Below are positions 8,586-16,282 of a stretch of 64,000 nt of DNA, in pieces. Origin of the DNA: Rhodobacter sp. (GTDB lineage Bacteria; Pseudomonadota; Alphaproteobacteria; Rhodobacterales; Rhodobacteraceae); contig JADJAB010000004.1 in assembly GCA_016704435.1 (NCBI GenBank), forward strand, positions 62,001 to 126,000. The letters are read 5' to 3'. The position numbers were made by a program, and so were the translations under genes. The notes beneath the pieces were generated by a model. The model was not told the origin of the DNA. It was given only the letters and a program-made list of their open reading frames with translations, and did no database searches. Position 1 is the first letter of the stretch. Every line of letters begins with the position of its first letter.

Positions 8586-9411
8586 ACGTGCAGCGGATCG
8601 GCCTTGGCCAGCCGGTCGAAGGCCATCAGGCTGGCGATCAGCGCGGGCATCCGCGCCAGCGGCACCATGTTTGGGCCATCCGAGGGCGCGCGGTCGGGGT
8701 CCTCATGGGTCTCGATGAAGACGCCGGCGATTCCCAGCGAAACCGCCGCACGGGCCATCACCGGGGCGAATTCGCGCTGGCCGCCGCTGCTGCCACCCAT
8801 GCCGCCCGGTTGCTGCACGGAGTGGGTGGCGTCCATAATGACGGGCCAGCCGCCGCGCGCCATGATCGGCAGGCTGCGCATGTCGGCGACAAGGGCGTTG
8901 TAGCCGAATGACACCCCGCGCTCGGTCAGCAAGATGCGCTCATTGCCGGTGGAGGCAACTTTTCGGCGACATTTTCCATGTCCCAGGGTGCCAGAAACTG
9001 CCCCTTCTTGATGTTCACCACAGCGCCGGTGCGGCCTGCGGCCAGCAGCAGATCGGTCTGGCGGCACAGAAAGGCGGGGATCTGGATCACGTCGACGACA
9101 TGCGCGGCCTCGACGGCCTGGGCGGCGTCGTGCACGTCGGTCAGGACCGGGATGCCGCCGGCGCGGATGGTTTCCAGCACCCGCAGGCCGGCCTCCATCC
9201 CCATGCCGCGCTTGCCGGAAACGGAGGTGCGGTTGGCCTTGTCATAGCTGGCCTTGAAGACGAATTGCGCCCCCGCCGCGCGGCAGGCTGCCGCCATTTC
9301 CCCCGCGATCATCTGCGCGTGGTCCAGGCTTTCCAGCTGGCAAGGTCCGGCGATCACCGTCAACGGCAGGACATTGCCGCAGGCAAGTCCGCCGATCCTT
9401 ACCGTTTTCAT
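8582..9411 (-). CDS. kdsA: 3-deoxy-8-phosphooctulonate synthase (KdsA), frameshifted
   Basis: KdsA condenses phosphoenolpyruvate with arabinose 5-phosphate to make Kdo-8-phosphate, the precursor of Kdo for lipopolysaccharide and for capsule anchors. The N-terminal half has AGPCQLESLDHAQMIAGEMA, FKASYDKANRTSVSGKRGMG and LTDVHDAAQAVEAAHVVDVI; the C-terminal half has MDATHSVQQPGGMGGSSGGQ and FIETHEDPDRAPSDGPNM. The frame breaks at about 8956-8964, after MENVAEK; one added base gives VASTGNERILLTERGVSFGY and a full-length protein of about 276 residues. Since Kdo synthesis is normally essential in Gram-negatives, a sequence error is likely. It follows capsule-export genes kpsT and kpsE, with 10 bases between, which fits a Kdo-linked capsule. 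Confidence 0.9.
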
Positions 9412-9421
9412 TGCACTTCCC

Positions 9422-11116
9422 TTATGCCGAGACCTGTTCGCGCAGGATCGAGACCGTCATCGAGATCATCAGATAGATGCCCAGCAGAATCAACATGGTG
9501 ACCAGCGTGTTCTCGAAGGCGCGCGGATAGGTCGGCTCGTCCGGCGGCACCGGCGAGACCGAAGGCACCAGATAGCGCACCTGCCGGTTCGCCTCGATCC
9601 GGCTGTTTTCCATCGCCTGAAGGGCCTGGCCCAGCAGCAGTTGCCGGGTCTGCACATCGGCTTGGGCGACCAGAAGCTCACCCTGGATGCGGGCCAGCGA
9701 CTCGCCGCCGGCCGCGCCCTCGGTCAGCCTGGCGCGCAGGATGGCGATCTGTTCTTCCAGCGTGACGATGCGGCGTTTCACGGGCTCCATCCGGGCCTGG
9801 TTGGGGGACTCGTTCGCCTCCATCTGGGCCAGCGACAGGCGCTCTTGCGTCAACTGGGTCTCCAGCGTGCCGATCTGGCTGGTCAGCAGGCCGATCTCGA
9901 CCTCGGAGTTCAGGACCTTGAACTTCTCCTGCAGCTCGATCACCTTGCGCTGTGCCTCGATCACTGCCTTTTCGGCGGATTCATAGCTTTCGCGGGCGCC
10001 TTGCATGCTGTCGTTGCGCTTGCGCTGGGTCAGGTGATCGACCTGTTCCTCGGCGTAAGAGATCAGCTTGCGCGACCATCCGGCCGACACCGCGGGGTCG
10101 GGGGCGATCACTTCCATCTTCACGATCACCTCGGTCGGGTCGTAGGAGATCAGGACGTATCTGCGGTACAGCTTGTAGGCTTCTTCCAGCGAGGCGCCGT
10201 CTTCCAGCCGCTGGATCGGGTCCATATCCGCGGCCTGGAAATAGGAGCGGAAGCCGACATCGTCTTCCAGCCGCAGCATCGCCTCGCGCGATTGCAGATA
10301 GCCCTGCACGGCGATGCTGTCCTGCGAGGTGGCCATGGGGGTGCCGGACAACAGCCCGCCCATCCCGGCAGCGGCCGGCGGTTCGGCCTGCTGGATCTGG
10401 AATTCCGACTTGGTGGCATAGAACGGTGTCGCGACCACGGCGAAATACCACGCCGCAATCAGCGTCGGCAGACCGACGAAGACGAACATCCGCGCCGCCA
10501 GCAGCGCCAGCTTGCGCTTGCGCCGCCGCGCGATTTCCTGCTGCATCTTCAGGATTTCGGCGGCGTGGTTGACCTCGGCCCGCTGTTCGGTCGAGGGCAC
10601 CTGGATCGGCTTGATGGTCTGCGGCAGCTTCACGCCGTCACCGGGCAGCGGCGTCAGCGCGCGCCCCGTGGTGGCGGGCGGCTGGTCGGACCCGCCGCCA
10701 CCGGCAGCGGTTTCCGGCGCTACCAGCTCCAGCATCGACGAACGCTGGAACGGGTCGACGCCGGCCTGGCGCAGCAGGCGGACGGCGTCGTAATCCGAGG
10801 TGGCGGGCAAGTTGTGGCGCTGCGCCAGCCGACGGGCGACGCGCAACTGGCGGCCGGTCAGCCCCTCCTTGCGGATCGCTTCCAGTGCCGTCTCCTGTGT
10901 GGCATCCAGGGTCGCTGGCGCGGGCGCGGCGGCTTTGTCGGCCTTGGCCGAGCCGGGGAATGCCATGTCGCCAAACCCGTCGTCATGGGTGGCGAAGGGC
11001 AGATCGTCCGTCGCCGCGGGGGCCGGACGGGCCACCGGGCGCGGCGCGGGGGCCGCGGCGGCACCCGGATCGGGGCGGCGGATGTTGAACCGGCTGGCCT
11101 TAAGCGGTGTAGTCAT
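9422..11116 (-). CDS. Capsule polysaccharide export inner-membrane protein (KpsE/BexC/CtrB family)
   Basis: A 564-residue protein. Residues 1-205 are a Pro/Ala-rich cytoplasmic extension not found in E. coli KpsE (about 380 residues). A membrane helix at about 218-240 is followed by the periplasmic domain with TPFYATKSEFQIQQ, a long coiled coil (about 355-480, e.g. EAQRKVIELQEKFKVLNSEV) and a second helix near the C-terminus (about 538-558). This plan is that of polysaccharide co-polymerase proteins, which span the periplasm and couple the KpsMT pump to the KpsD-type outer-membrane channel. The start overlaps the end of kpsT by 17 bases and kdsA follows, so the three are one transcription unit. 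Confidence 0.85.
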   Translation of the reverse strand: MTTPLKASRFNIRRPDPGAAAAPAPRPVARPAPAATDDLPFATHDDGFGDMAFPGSAKADKAAAPAPATLDATQETALEAIRKEGLTGRQLRVARRLAQRHNLPATSDYDAVRLLRQAGVDPFQRSSMLELVAPETAAGGGGSDQPPATTGRALTPLPGDGVKLPQTIKPIQVPSTEQRAEVNHAAEILKMQQEIARRRKRKLALLAARMFVFVGLPTLIAAWYFAVVATPFYATKSEFQIQQAEPPAAAGMGGLLSGTPMATSQDSIAVQGYLQSREAMLRLEDDVGFRSYFQAADMDPIQRLEDGASLEEAYKLYRRYVLISYDPTEVIVKMEVIAPDPAVSAGWSRKLISYAEEQVDHLTQRKRNDSMQGARESYESAEKAVIEAQRKVIELQEKFKVLNSEVEIGLLTSQIGTLETQLTQERLSLAQMEANESPNQARMEPVKRRIVTLEEQIAILRARLTEGAAGGESLARIQGELLVAQADVQTRQLLLGQALQAMENSRIEANRQVRYLVPSVSPVPPDEPTYPRAFENTLVTMLILLGIYLMISMTVSILREQVSA

Positions 11117-11753
11117 AAAGGCGTTTCGCTTCTTCCAGTGTGTCGAACATGTAGATCTGGCCGTTGCGCAGCACCGCGGCCTGGCGGCAGAACTTCTCCA
11201 GCGTCTGGGCCTGGTGCGAGACGATCACCACGGTCGCGTTCTTCAGCCGCTCGCGCAGGATGCCGCCGGCCTTGCGGTTGAACTCCACATCCGAGGTGGA
11301 GGGCATGCCCTCGTCGATCAGGTAGATGTCGAATTCCAGCGCCAGCATCAGCGAAAAGGTGAAACGCGCCTTCATCCCCGCGGAATAGGTCACCAGGGGC
11401 ATGGTGAAGTATTCCCCAAGGTTGCACAGCCAGCAGCAGAAGCCTTCGACGTAGTCCGGGTCCAGCCCGTAAAGCTTGGCGATGTAGCGCGCGTTCTCCA
11501 GCGCCGATTGCTTGCCGTTGACGCCGCCCATGAAGCCCAGCGGGAACGATACCCGGCAGGCGCGGGTAATGGTGCCTTCGTCGGGCTTTTCCAGCCCGGC
11601 CATCATCTGGATGATGGTGGTCTTGCCTGCCCCGTTCGGCGCCAGGATGCCCAGCGACTTGCCGATCTCGACCCGGAAGGAGGCACGGTTCAGGATCACC
11701 TTTCGCTGGGTGCCGGTCCAGAACGACTTTGAGACGTTGTCGAACTCGATCAT
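11100..11753 (-). CDS. kpsT: Capsule polysaccharide ABC exporter ATPase (KpsT-like)
   Basis: A 217-residue ATPase of the KpsT/CtrD/Wzt group. Walker A is APNGAGKTT, the signature is the atypical TYSAGMKARFTF used by this family instead of LSGGQ, and Walker B is FDIYLIDEG with a Gly-Met-Pro continuation. The protein starts MIEFDNVSKSFWTG, standard for KpsT. It would power export of capsular polysaccharide across the inner membrane together with the permease KpsM. No kpsM is present next to it: upstream lies a 211-base gap and then nhaA, so the permease must be encoded elsewhere. Confidence 0.9.
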   Translation of the reverse strand: MIEFDNVSKSFWTGTQRKVILNRASFRVEIGKSLGILAPNGAGKTTIIQMMAGLEKPDEGTITRACRVSFPLGFMGGVNGKQSALENARYIAKLYGLDPDYVEGFCCWLCNLGEYFTMPLVTYSAGMKARFTFSLMLALEFDIYLIDEGMPSTSDVEFNRKAGGILRERLKNATVVIVSHQAQTLEKFCRQAAVLRNGQIYMFDTLEEAKRLYDYTA

Positions 11754-11964
11754 CTACGCCCTTGGCATTCACGCCATCTGCGCCGGACGATGCCGCCGCC
11801 TGCCCCTTGCTGCCCCGTCCCGCCATGGCGGAGGGGAGCCACCTCAGTTTGCCGGATCTTCGTTAACGTCCGGTTCCACTCGGCCAAACTGGTACACCTT
11901 CTTTGCGGCGCCATTATGTCTGCGATCGGGGCGGGCGACAATGGTGCATGCCGCAAGGCCGGTC

Positions 11965-13169
11965 TCAGTCCGCGCGGCGCGGCAGCAGCAGCGCCGCCGC
12001 GCCCGCCAGAAAGCTGAGGACCAGACCCATCCGCGCCGCCTCCTGCATGGCGCCGCCGGGAAGGGCGGCGTCGACGGCGATGGCCGGCACGGTGAAGCCC
12101 ATGGCCATGATCACGATGATCCGCAAGAGATCGCGCAAGGAGACACCCGGCGGCAGTCGCAGGCCGAAGGCGGCCGACAGCGCGAGCGTGGAGACGACCA
12201 TGCCGAGGGGGCGGCCCAGCCACAGGCTGCCCAGCGTGACCAGGGTGGTCGGCGCAAACGCCTGCAGGTCGACCCCGCCCCGGATCAGACCGAACAGGAA
12301 CAGGATCACTGCTACCGGGCGCACCAGCAGATGCGCCAGCCGGTTGAGGGGTCGTGCAGAAAGCCCTCGGCCTCGGCGAACAGGCCGAAGGCGCGGTCGG
12401 CATGGGCGATGGCCGGGATCACCGGCAGCAGGCCCAGGGCAGCAGGCAGGCCCGAGGCGGCGGTGCCGAACCACGACAGCCCGCCCGCCACCACATAGGG
12501 CCAAAGCTGCAGCCCGGCGCGCCGCCGCCGCTCGGTCGCGCCGGCGGGAAGGCGGCCGAAAAACGCCCAGACCCCGACGCTTGCCGCGACCGGCAGGGCC
12601 AGCCAGAAAAGCCGCAGCGACAGGTTGGGGTTGGTCAGACCCAACACCAGAAGGGCCAGGATGTCGGTGGCGATGCACAACAAGAGCAGCAGATGCAGTG
12701 CCGGGTGGCCCGATCCGAATACCCGCCGCCCGACCAGATAGGCCAGCACGACATCGGTGCCCAGGGGCACGGTCCAGCCGGCGCCAAAGGTCGCCTCTTC
12801 GGCAGTCTCGATCAGTGCCGACAGGATCAGCCAGACCAGCGAGCCGCCCATCAGCCCGCCCAGCGTCAGCCCCATCGGCAGCCAGGCGCGGTTGCCCGAC
12901 AAGGCACCGCGTTCCAGGATCAGCGCCTCCCACAGCTCCTTGCCGATGAAGAAGAAGAACAGCGACATCAGGATATCGGTCACCACCATGAACGGCGTCA
13001 GGCTGACCGGAATCGGCCACATCCAGCCCGGCAGCGGCAGATCGGTCGCGCGCCATTCGATGAAGTCGTAATATGAGGCCGGGGCCAGGTTCACCCAAAG
13101 CGTCGCCACCGTGATGCCGGCCAGAAGGGCAAGCGCGAAGTGGCGGACGAAGGGGGAAATGCGGTACAT
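11965..13169 (-). CDS. nhaA: Na+/H+ antiporter NhaA, frameshifted
   Basis: The protein starts MYRISPFVRHFALALLAGIT and shows NhaA landmarks: FFFIGKELWEALILERGAL on helix II and GWTVPLGTDVVLAYLVGRR, where NhaA has the paired-Asp ion-binding region on helix V (here TDVV in place of ATDIAF). A frame break near 12346-12351, in a run of four G (+ strand), separates EAEGFLHDP from LNRLAHLLVRPVAVILFLFG and the last three to four helices. One extra base rebuilds a protein of about 400 residues. It is a member of the NhaA family rather than a close E. coli orthologue: the classic Asp-Asp pair is not obvious, so antiport activity is inferred. Confidence 0.83.
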
Positions 13170-13241
13170 GGGCGCCTGCCTTGGCCTTTTTGCCATGGGT
13201 AGCGCGGCGCGCAAGAGACGGCAAGCGGGAGCGGGGGCAGG

Positions 13242-13856
13242 GTGGCACGAACGATCGGTGACGCGGAAACGCTGCAACAGCGGATCGAAGCCTGCCGGCT
13301 TTGCGCCGATCGCTTTGCCTTGACCGCCACCGCCCATGCGCCGCGCCCGGTGGTCTGGTTTTCCCCCTCGGCCCGGTTGCTGATTGCCGGTCAGGCGCCG
13401 GGGGTGCGGGTGCATGTCTCTGGCCGCCCCTTCACCGACCCGTCGGGAAACCGCTTGCACGACTGGCTGGGGCTGGACGCCGCCGCCTTTTACGACCGGA
13501 CCCGCGTGGCGGTGGTGCCGATGGCGTTCTGCTTTCCGGGCCATGACGCGAAAGGCGCCGACCTGCCGCCGCCGGCGATCTGTGCTGCAACCTGGCGGGG
13601 GCAGGTGATGGCGGCCCTGCCGGGCCTTCGGCTGGTGCTGGCGGTGGGCGGGGCGGCGATCCGCTGGCATCTGGGGCAGCGGAATATGACGCAAGCGGTG
13701 GGCGACTGGCGGCACTGGGTGGAACGCCGGGGCGTTGTGCCCTTGCCGCATCCGTCCTGGCGCAATACGGGGTGGCTGAAGCGCAACCCGTGGTTCGAGG
13801 CCGACCTGCTGCCGGACCTGCGCGCGCGGGTGCGCAAGGTGATGGAGGGGCCATGA
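13242..13856 (+). CDS. Uracil-DNA glycosylase superfamily protein
   Basis: A 204-residue protein that starts with GTG. It has an N-terminal CxxC (CRLCADR, 17-23), the nucleotide-flipping-domain motif LLIAGQAPGVRVHVSGRPF (46-64) that corresponds to the water-activating loop (GQDPY or GEAPG in other families), and a late PHPSWRN (168-174) in the position of the Leu-loop HPSP. The group hydrolyses uracil or damaged bases from DNA, though this subfamily is not biochemically defined. Its TGA overlaps the ATG of the following SseB-domain gene, so both are in one operon running towards rplM. Confidence 0.83.
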   Translation: MARTIGDAETLQQRIEACRLCADRFALTATAHAPRPVVWFSPSARLLIAGQAPGVRVHVSGRPFTDPSGNRLHDWLGLDAAAFYDRTRVAVVPMAFCFPGHDAKGADLPPPAICAATWRGQVMAALPGLRLVLAVGGAAIRWHLGQRNMTQAVGDWRHWVERRGVVPLPHPSWRNTGWLKRNPWFEADLLPDLRARVRKVMEGP

Positions 13857-14632
13857 CGGTCGTGACACTTCTGGATGCGGCGCATGCCGCGGTATCGGCG
13901 CGCCCCGAGGACGAGGCCGCACATCTGCGGTTCTACGAGCGGCTGGCCGATGGCGAGATGTTCCTGCTTCTGGAGCGCGAGGCGGAAGGCGACAGTCTGG
14001 ACCCGAAAGTCTTTGATCTCGAGGACGGCCCGGTCGTGCTGGTCTTTGACCGCGAAGAGCGGCTGGCCGAGTTTTCCGGCGGCATCGCGCCCTATGCGGC
14101 GCTGCCGGGGCGGGTGGTGGCAAAGATGCTGAAGGGGCAGGGGATCGGGCTGGGGGTCAATCTGGGCGTGGCGCCTTCGGAGATGTTGTTGCCGCCCGAA
14201 GCACTGGACTGGCTGGCCGAGACGCTGGAAGGCGGGCCGGAGGAGGTCGAGGCTGTCCCGGCCGAGTTCCTGGCGCCCTCGGTTCCCGAGGCATTGCTGG
14301 CGGGACTGGACGCGAAACTGGCCAAGGCGGGCGGGCTGGCGGCGGCGGCAGTTCTTGCGGGGGTGGTATACCGCGACGGGCGGCGCGGGCATATGCTGGC
14401 ATTTGTCGGCGCGGCCGAAGGCGCCGAGGCGGCGCTGGCACGCGCCGTGTCGGAGGCACTGGCGTTTTCGGGCGTCGCGTCGGGCGAGGTCGACGTGGCG
14501 TTTCTGCAGGCTGGGGCTGCGACCGAAGCGATGGCGCGGGTGGGGCTGCGGTTCGAGCTGCCGCTGCCGCAAGCGCCCGCGGTGCCGGCGGCCCCCGGCA
14601 CCGACCCGCAGCGCCCGCCGAAACTGCGGTGA
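13853..14632 (+). CDS. SseB-domain protein
   Basis: A 259-residue protein that begins MTVVTLLDAAHAAVSARPED. The first part (to about residue 120) has the SseB N-terminal pattern: LRFYERLADGEMFLLLEREA, then VLVFDREERLAEFSGGIAPY. The second half contains a further alpha/beta domain with VAFLQAGAATEAMARVGLRF, then a Pro/Ala-rich tail. SseB-domain proteins have no well-defined enzymatic role. ATGA overlap with the glycosylase gene shows translational coupling. It directly precedes the ribosomal protein operon but is separated from it by a 263-base gap with a repeat and an AT-rich stretch. Confidence 0.75.
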   Translation: MTVVTLLDAAHAAVSARPEDEAAHLRFYERLADGEMFLLLEREAEGDSLDPKVFDLEDGPVVLVFDREERLAEFSGGIAPYAALPGRVVAKMLKGQGIGLGVNLGVAPSEMLLPPEALDWLAETLEGGPEEVEAVPAEFLAPSVPEALLAGLDAKLAKAGGLAAAAVLAGVVYRDGRRGHMLAFVGAAEGAEAALARAVSEALAFSGVASGEVDVAFLQAGAATEAMARVGLRFELPLPQAPAVPAAPGTDPQRPPKLR

Positions 14633-14634
14633 AG

Positions 14635-14738
14635 CAATTGCGCGCCTGACGGCGCAAGTCGTCTTTCTCGGCTCTGGCGCGTGCCGCGCCAACCGCCTCG
14701 GCGGGCCTCCGGCAGGAGTACTTGGACCAAGATGAAGC
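14635..14738 (+). repeat. Dispersed intergenic repeat, long copy 2
   Basis: It begins CAATTGCGC, contains GGCTCTGGCGC and GCGCCAACCGCCTCGG, and ends in the core GGAGTACTTggaCCAAGATGAAG (14715-14737). The copy at 21107-21222 has the same order of blocks (CAATTGCGC, CTCTGGCGC, GCGCCAACCGGCTCGG, core). It follows the SseB-domain gene. Confidence 0.75.
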
Positions 14739-14739
14739 G

Positions 14740-14815
14740 GGAAGGAGTGGGGTATTTGAGTACCTTTGTTCTATAATATTGAATTTGCTTTGTTAAATGT
14801 TAGTGGGCTGCCTTG
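14740..14815 (+). promoter_or_regulatory. AT-rich probable promoter region of rplM-rpsI
   Basis: Against a background near 65 percent GC this 75-base stretch is strikingly AT-rich and contains an exact TATAAT at 14772-14777. No good -35 box sits at 16-18 bases upstream; TTGAGT (14756) is too close. The remaining leader to the rplM ATG at 14896 is about 110 bases. Location upstream of a ribosomal protein operon makes a promoter likely, but the exact boxes are uncertain. Confidence 0.4.
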
Positions 14816-14895
14816 ACGCGGTGCCGGGCTTGGGCGATAAGCCGCCATCCGAGATTCCGGGGGCGTGGCCCCTGCCTCTTTATGGGACACGTTCG

Positions 14896-15360
14896 ATGAA
14901 AACCTTCACCGCTACTCCGGCGGACATCGAGAAGAAGTGGATCCTGATCGACGCCGAGGGCGTCGTTCTGGGCCGCCTTGCCTCGATCGTTGCCAATATC
15001 CTGCGCGGCAAGAACAAGCCGACCTTCACCCCCCACATGGACATGGGTGACAATGTCATCGTCATCAATGCGGGCCTGGTGCAGATGACCGGCAACAAGC
15101 GCAACGACAAGATCTACTTCTGGCACACCGGGCATCCCGGCGGGATCAAGCAGCGCACCGCGCGGCAGGTGCTGGAAGGCGCCCATCCCGAGCGTGTCGT
15201 GACCAAGGCGGTCGAGCGCATGATCACCCGCAACCGTCTGGGCCGCCAGCAGATGACCAACCTGCGCGTTTACGCCGGCGCCGAGCATCCGCACGAAGCC
15301 CAGCAGCCCACCGTTCTGGACGTGAAGCCCATGAACCCGAAGAACACCCGGAGCGCCTGA
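14896..15360 (+). CDS. rplM: 50S ribosomal protein L13
   Basis: A 154-residue L13 with typical segments KKWILIDAEGVVLGRLASIV, FTPHMDMGDNVIVINAG and YFWHTGHPGGIKQRTARQVL. I chose the ATG at 14896 (MKTFTATPAD), the standard alphaproteobacterial start; the frame is open for 33 codons upstream but these do not resemble L13. L13 is an early assembly protein of the large subunit. It is two bases from rpsI, the universal rplM-rpsI operon. Confidence 0.98.
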   Translation: MKTFTATPADIEKKWILIDAEGVVLGRLASIVANILRGKNKPTFTPHMDMGDNVIVINAGLVQMTGNKRNDKIYFWHTGHPGGIKQRTARQVLEGAHPERVVTKAVERMITRNRLGRQQMTNLRVYAGAEHPHEAQQPTVLDVKPMNPKNTRSA

Positions 15361-15362
15361 TC

Positions 15363-15848
15363 ATGTCCGATATCAAGACTCTCGACGATCTGAAATCGGC
15401 AGTGGGCACGGCGGCTCCGGCGGCCGAGGCCGCCGCCCCGCGCGTGGCTGTGCGCGACAAGCTGGGCCGGGCCTACGCCACCGGCAAGCGCAAGGATGCG
15501 GTCGCCCGCGTCTGGGTCAAGCCCGGTTCCGGCAAGGTTGTGGTCAACGGCAAGGAACTGGCGGTGTATTTCGCCCGTCCGGTGCTGCAGATGATCCTCA
15601 AGCAACCGTTCACGGTTGCCAATGTGGAAGGCCAGTTCGACGTCTATGCGACCGTCGCCGGTGGCGGGCTTTCGGGCCAGGCTGGTGCGGTGAAGCACGG
15701 CATCTCGAAGGCGCTGCAGCTTTATGAGCCCGGCCTGCGCGGCGCGCTGAAGGCGGCGGGCTTCCTGACCCGTGACAGCCGCGTGGTGGAACGCAAGAAA
15801 TACGGCAAGCCGAAGGCGCGCAAGAGCTTCCAGTTCTCCAAGCGCTGA
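15363..15848 (+). CDS. rpsI: 30S ribosomal protein S9
   Basis: A 161-residue S9. An N-terminal extension of about 30 residues (Ala-rich, 10-32), common in alphaproteobacteria, precedes the S9 core that begins RAYATGKRKDAVARVWVKPG. It ends in the conserved basic tail ERKKYGKPKARKSFQFSKR, whose last Lys-Arg reaches the tRNA in the P site. It is co-transcribed with rplM and is followed by a strong Rho-independent terminator. Confidence 0.98.
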   Translation: MSDIKTLDDLKSAVGTAAPAAEAAAPRVAVRDKLGRAYATGKRKDAVARVWVKPGSGKVVVNGKELAVYFARPVLQMILKQPFTVANVEGQFDVYATVAGGGLSGQAGAVKHGISKALQLYEPGLRGALKAAGFLTRDSRVVERKKYGKPKARKSFQFSKR

Positions 15849-15869
15849 GGCTTGCAACTCGTCTTGGAA

Positions 15870-15895
15870 AGGCCCGCCAGTGTGCGGGCCTTTTT
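15870..15895 (+). terminator. Rho-independent terminator of rplM-rpsI
   Basis: A stem AGGCCCGC / GCGGGCCT with a small loop (cagtgt) is followed by TTTTT. It starts 22 bases after the rpsI stop. Confidence 0.85.
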
Positions 15896-15911
15896 CATTG
15901 CGCCGGGCATG

Positions 15912-15936
15912 AAAAAAGGGCCGGTTGCCCGGCCCC
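15912..15936 (-). terminator. Rho-independent terminator of the DUF1127 gene
   Basis: On the minus strand GGGCCGGGcaaCCGGCCC is followed by TTTTTT. It lies 27 bases beyond the stop of the DUF1127 gene and faces the rpsI terminator, so the two convergent units are closed back to back. Confidence 0.85.
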
Positions 15937-15962
15937 AGTTTGCTCAGGGGAGCAAGAAAAAA

Positions 15963-16181
15963 TCAGTCGCGCCAGAACGGCTTGGCACATTCCGTGCCGG
16001 CCGAGGCCGGGCCAAGGCCGATGTCGCGCAGCGCGTGCCGGTCAAGCCGGGACAGCGCCTGGCGGGTGCGGCGGCGGTCGTCCCAGCGCGCCAGGGTCAG
16101 CGCCAGGTTGACCAGCAGGCGCGACAGTGGCGGTAGCTGGGTCAGCGGCAGGATATCGGCGGCGCTTGCGGTGCGGGGCAT
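15963..16181 (-). CDS. Small DUF1127 (YjiS-like) protein
   Basis: A 72-residue protein starting MPRTASAADILPL. The C-terminal half has the DUF1127 core WDDRRRTRQALSRLDRHALRDIGL, ending with the typical Asp-Ile-Gly-Leu. Arg-rich DUF1127 proteins in alphaproteobacteria act in RNA binding and phosphate or stress responses in the few cases studied. It is divergent from a MocR-type regulator and GATACA-type repeats lie between the two, so it is a likely target of that regulator, an arrangement common in Rhodobacteraceae. Confidence 0.85.
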   Translation of the reverse strand: MPRTASAADILPLTQLPPLSRLLVNLALTLARWDDRRRTRQALSRLDRHALRDIGLGPASAGTECAKPFWRD

Positions 16182-16197
16182 TGGCCTCTCCTTTGTG

Positions 16198-16282
16198 TTG
16201 ATACAATGCGGCTGGTCTGTTACGCACAATCTAGCAATCAACACGAATGAGTCGCCAGAGATACATTGTGACTGATACAACT
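16198..16282. promoter_or_regulatory. Candidate MocR operator: three GATACA direct repeats
   Basis: GATACAAT (16200-16207), GATACATT (16260-16267) and GATACAAC (16275-16282) are in the same orientation. The last two are exactly 15 bases apart. They lie in and next to the divergent region between the DUF1127 gene and the MocR gene; MocR/PdxR-type regulators bind direct repeats. The second and third overlap the proposed start of the MocR gene, which fits autoregulation. Confidence 0.45.

Noticed and set aside
9254..11281. 675-codon open frame on the plus strand opposite kpsE and kpsT
   Set aside because: It is antisense to two well-supported genes, is rich in Arg, Gln, Gly and His as expected for a shadow of GC-rich code, and shows no domain.
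12312..14123. 603-codon minus-strand frame whose first half opposes the glycosylase-family and SseB genes
   Set aside because: Only its last part, from the Met at 13169, encodes NhaA; the upstream extension is an antisense shadow.
14756..14777. TTGAGT and TATAAT as a standard sigma-70 promoter for rplM
   Set aside because: The spacing of ten bases is far too short, so only an AT-rich probable promoter region is reported.
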